Of a DNA stretch of 64,000 nt, positions 63,370 through 64,000 are shown one piece after another. How positions within the stretch are numbered: position 1 is the first letter of the stretch; every line of letters starts with the position of its first letter. The DNA is from Aurantimonas sp. HBX-1 (GTDB lineage: Bacteria; Pseudomonadota; Alphaproteobacteria; Rhizobiales; Rhizobiaceae): positions 2,183,501 through 2,247,500 of the forward strand of contig NZ_CP090066.1 of the NCBI RefSeq assembly GCF_021391535.1, written 5' to 3'. The notes under the pieces were generated by a model. That model saw nothing but the letters and a program-made list of their open reading frames with translations, searched no databases and was not told the DNA's origin. The translations under genes were made by a program, and so were the position numbers.

Positions 63370-64000
63370 CAGGCGTCTCTCCGTACATATTCGAACCAGC
63401 GATCCGGCCCGAAGCGATAGCTCCGCACCGGGCGGAAGCGGTCGCCGGCGGCGGACGGCACGATCGGCGCGGCGACACCGTCGGGGCCGACCTCGGTGTC
63501 GCCCTCGACGAGGATCAGCCGGTCGACGAGATCGCTTTCGAGGAAGCTCGCGCCGGTCTCGGCGCCGCCCTCGACCAGGATGCTGGACATGCCGACCGCG
63601 CCGAGATCCTCCAGCATTTCCGGCAGCGCGATGCGGCCGGTGTCGGGATCCGCCTCGCAGGACAGGAAGGCGACGCCGCAGGCGGCAAGCGCCGCGCGGC
63701 GGGCCGGGTCGGCATCGGCGAAGGTGGCGATCAGCGTCGGCGTGTCGCCGGCGGTGCGCGCCAGGGCCATGCCCGGCTCGGTGCGCAGCCGCGGGTCGAG
63801 CACGATGCGGGTCGGCGAGCGGTCGCCGAGCCCCGGCAGCCGGCAGTCGAGCCGCGGATCGTCCTCCAGCAGCGTGCCCGAGCCGACGAGGATCGCGTCG
63901 TGGCGGGCGCGCACCAGATGGGTCTGCGCGTCCGCCACCGGCCCGGTGATCTTGACCTGGCCGCCGCCCTTGATGCCGATCTTGCCGTCGCGCGAAACCG
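63369..64000 (-). CDS. ribD: RibD, reductase domain (N-terminal deaminase domain beyond window)
   Basis: The 3' 632 bases of ribD. The visible part is the dihydrofolate-reductase-like reductase domain: SRDGKIGIKGGGQVKITGP, LVRARHDAILVGSGTLLEDD, and ILVEGGAETGASFLE bind NADPH and substrate. The N-terminal zinc deaminase domain would lie upstream of position 64000. Together the two domains deaminate and reduce the pyrimidine intermediate of riboflavin synthesis. It heads the coupled ribD-ribE pair. Confidence 0.95.
   Translation of the reverse strand, partial: VSRDGKIGIKGGGQVKITGPVADAQTHLVRARHDAILVGSGTLLEDDPRLDCRLPGLGDRSPTRIVLDPRLRTEPGMALARTAGDTPTLIATFADADPARRAALAACGVAFLSCEADPDTGRIALPEMLEDLGAVGMSSILVEGGAETGASFLESDLVDRLILVEGDTEVGPDGVAAPIVPSAAGDRFRPVRSYRFGPDRWFEYVRRDA

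Overview
The window is G+C-rich chromosomal DNA of an alphaproteobacterium, most likely Hyphomicrobiales (Rhizobiales). I infer this from gene order and protein signatures: carB-greA-lpsB, trxB next to a LsrB/VtlR-type LysR regulator, rplM-rpsI near argC and ctaA, MerR-ihfA-fabH-plsX-DUF177-cytochrome-c chaperone-bamE, and ribD-ribE-ribH-nusB. A family or genus cannot be fixed from sequence reading alone; Aurantimonadaceae-like is only a guess. There is no rRNA, CRISPR array, insertion sequence, integrase or phage gene. The one tRNA is tRNA-Pro(GGG).

Layout. 1-5.3 kb (minus strand): a tightly packed cluster holding a HAD phosphatase-UbiA prenyltransferase fusion, a DprE1-like FAD oxidase, a small DMT-family membrane protein, an extended SDR and a class III aminotransferase cut by the window edge. 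It resembles the polyprenyl-phosphate-arabinose route but ends in an unexpected aminotransferase. 5.7-11.9 kb: carB, greA, the LPS core glycosyltransferase lpsB and a family 25 glycosyltransferase. 11.9-17.6 kb: a TrkH potassium transporter, trxB, lsrB, a PPP-type phosphatase and a membrane-anchored SOUL protein. 17.9-22.7 kb: a secreted tandem-repeat protein, a WbpB-like and a WbpA-like nucleotide-sugar dehydrogenase, a P450 joined to the latter by a TGATG junction, and a cupin. 22.8-29.3 kb: O-acetylhomoserine sulfhydrylase, a Gfo/Idh oxidoreductase, a Cache-HAMP-GGDEF cyclase, a CoA-binding protein, an enoyl-CoA hydratase homologue and a hotdog thioesterase.

29.5-40.6 kb is mostly core metabolism: rplM-rpsI, the UDP-GlcNAc genes glmU-glmS, metK, an agmatinase-type ureohydrolase, a WbpE-like aminotransferase, argC, ctaA and a DUF2842 protein. 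40.6-53.1 kb is a surface-polysaccharide region: a WreQ-like reductase and WreU-like initiating phosphoglycosyl transferase, an O-antigen ligase/polymerase, a second family 25 glycosyltransferase, a P-loop-less tyrosine-kinase-like protein, a short OPX export lipoprotein, a second (five-helix) initiating transferase, cysQ, manC, a phosphomannomutase and galE. 53.1-64 kb is housekeeping: MerR, ihfA, fabH, plsX, DUF177, the bc1 chaperone, bamE, hppA, an MFS transporter, nusB and the riboflavin genes, with ribD cut by the window edge.

Taken together the window is dominated by cell-envelope sugar chemistry. glmS and glmU make UDP-GlcNAc. The WbpB/WbpA/WbpE-like enzymes could turn it into an amino- or diaminouronic acid donor. 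manC and the phosphomannomutase supply GDP-mannose, and galE interconverts UDP-hexoses. Two different initiating transferases suggest at least two polymers. The most unusual parts are the polyprenyl-pentose-like cluster with its aminotransferase, the WbpA-P450 coupling, the degenerate tyrosine kinase beside the export lipoprotein, the tandem-repeat secreted protein, and an orphan minus-strand terminator near 16.35 kb that may end a small RNA.
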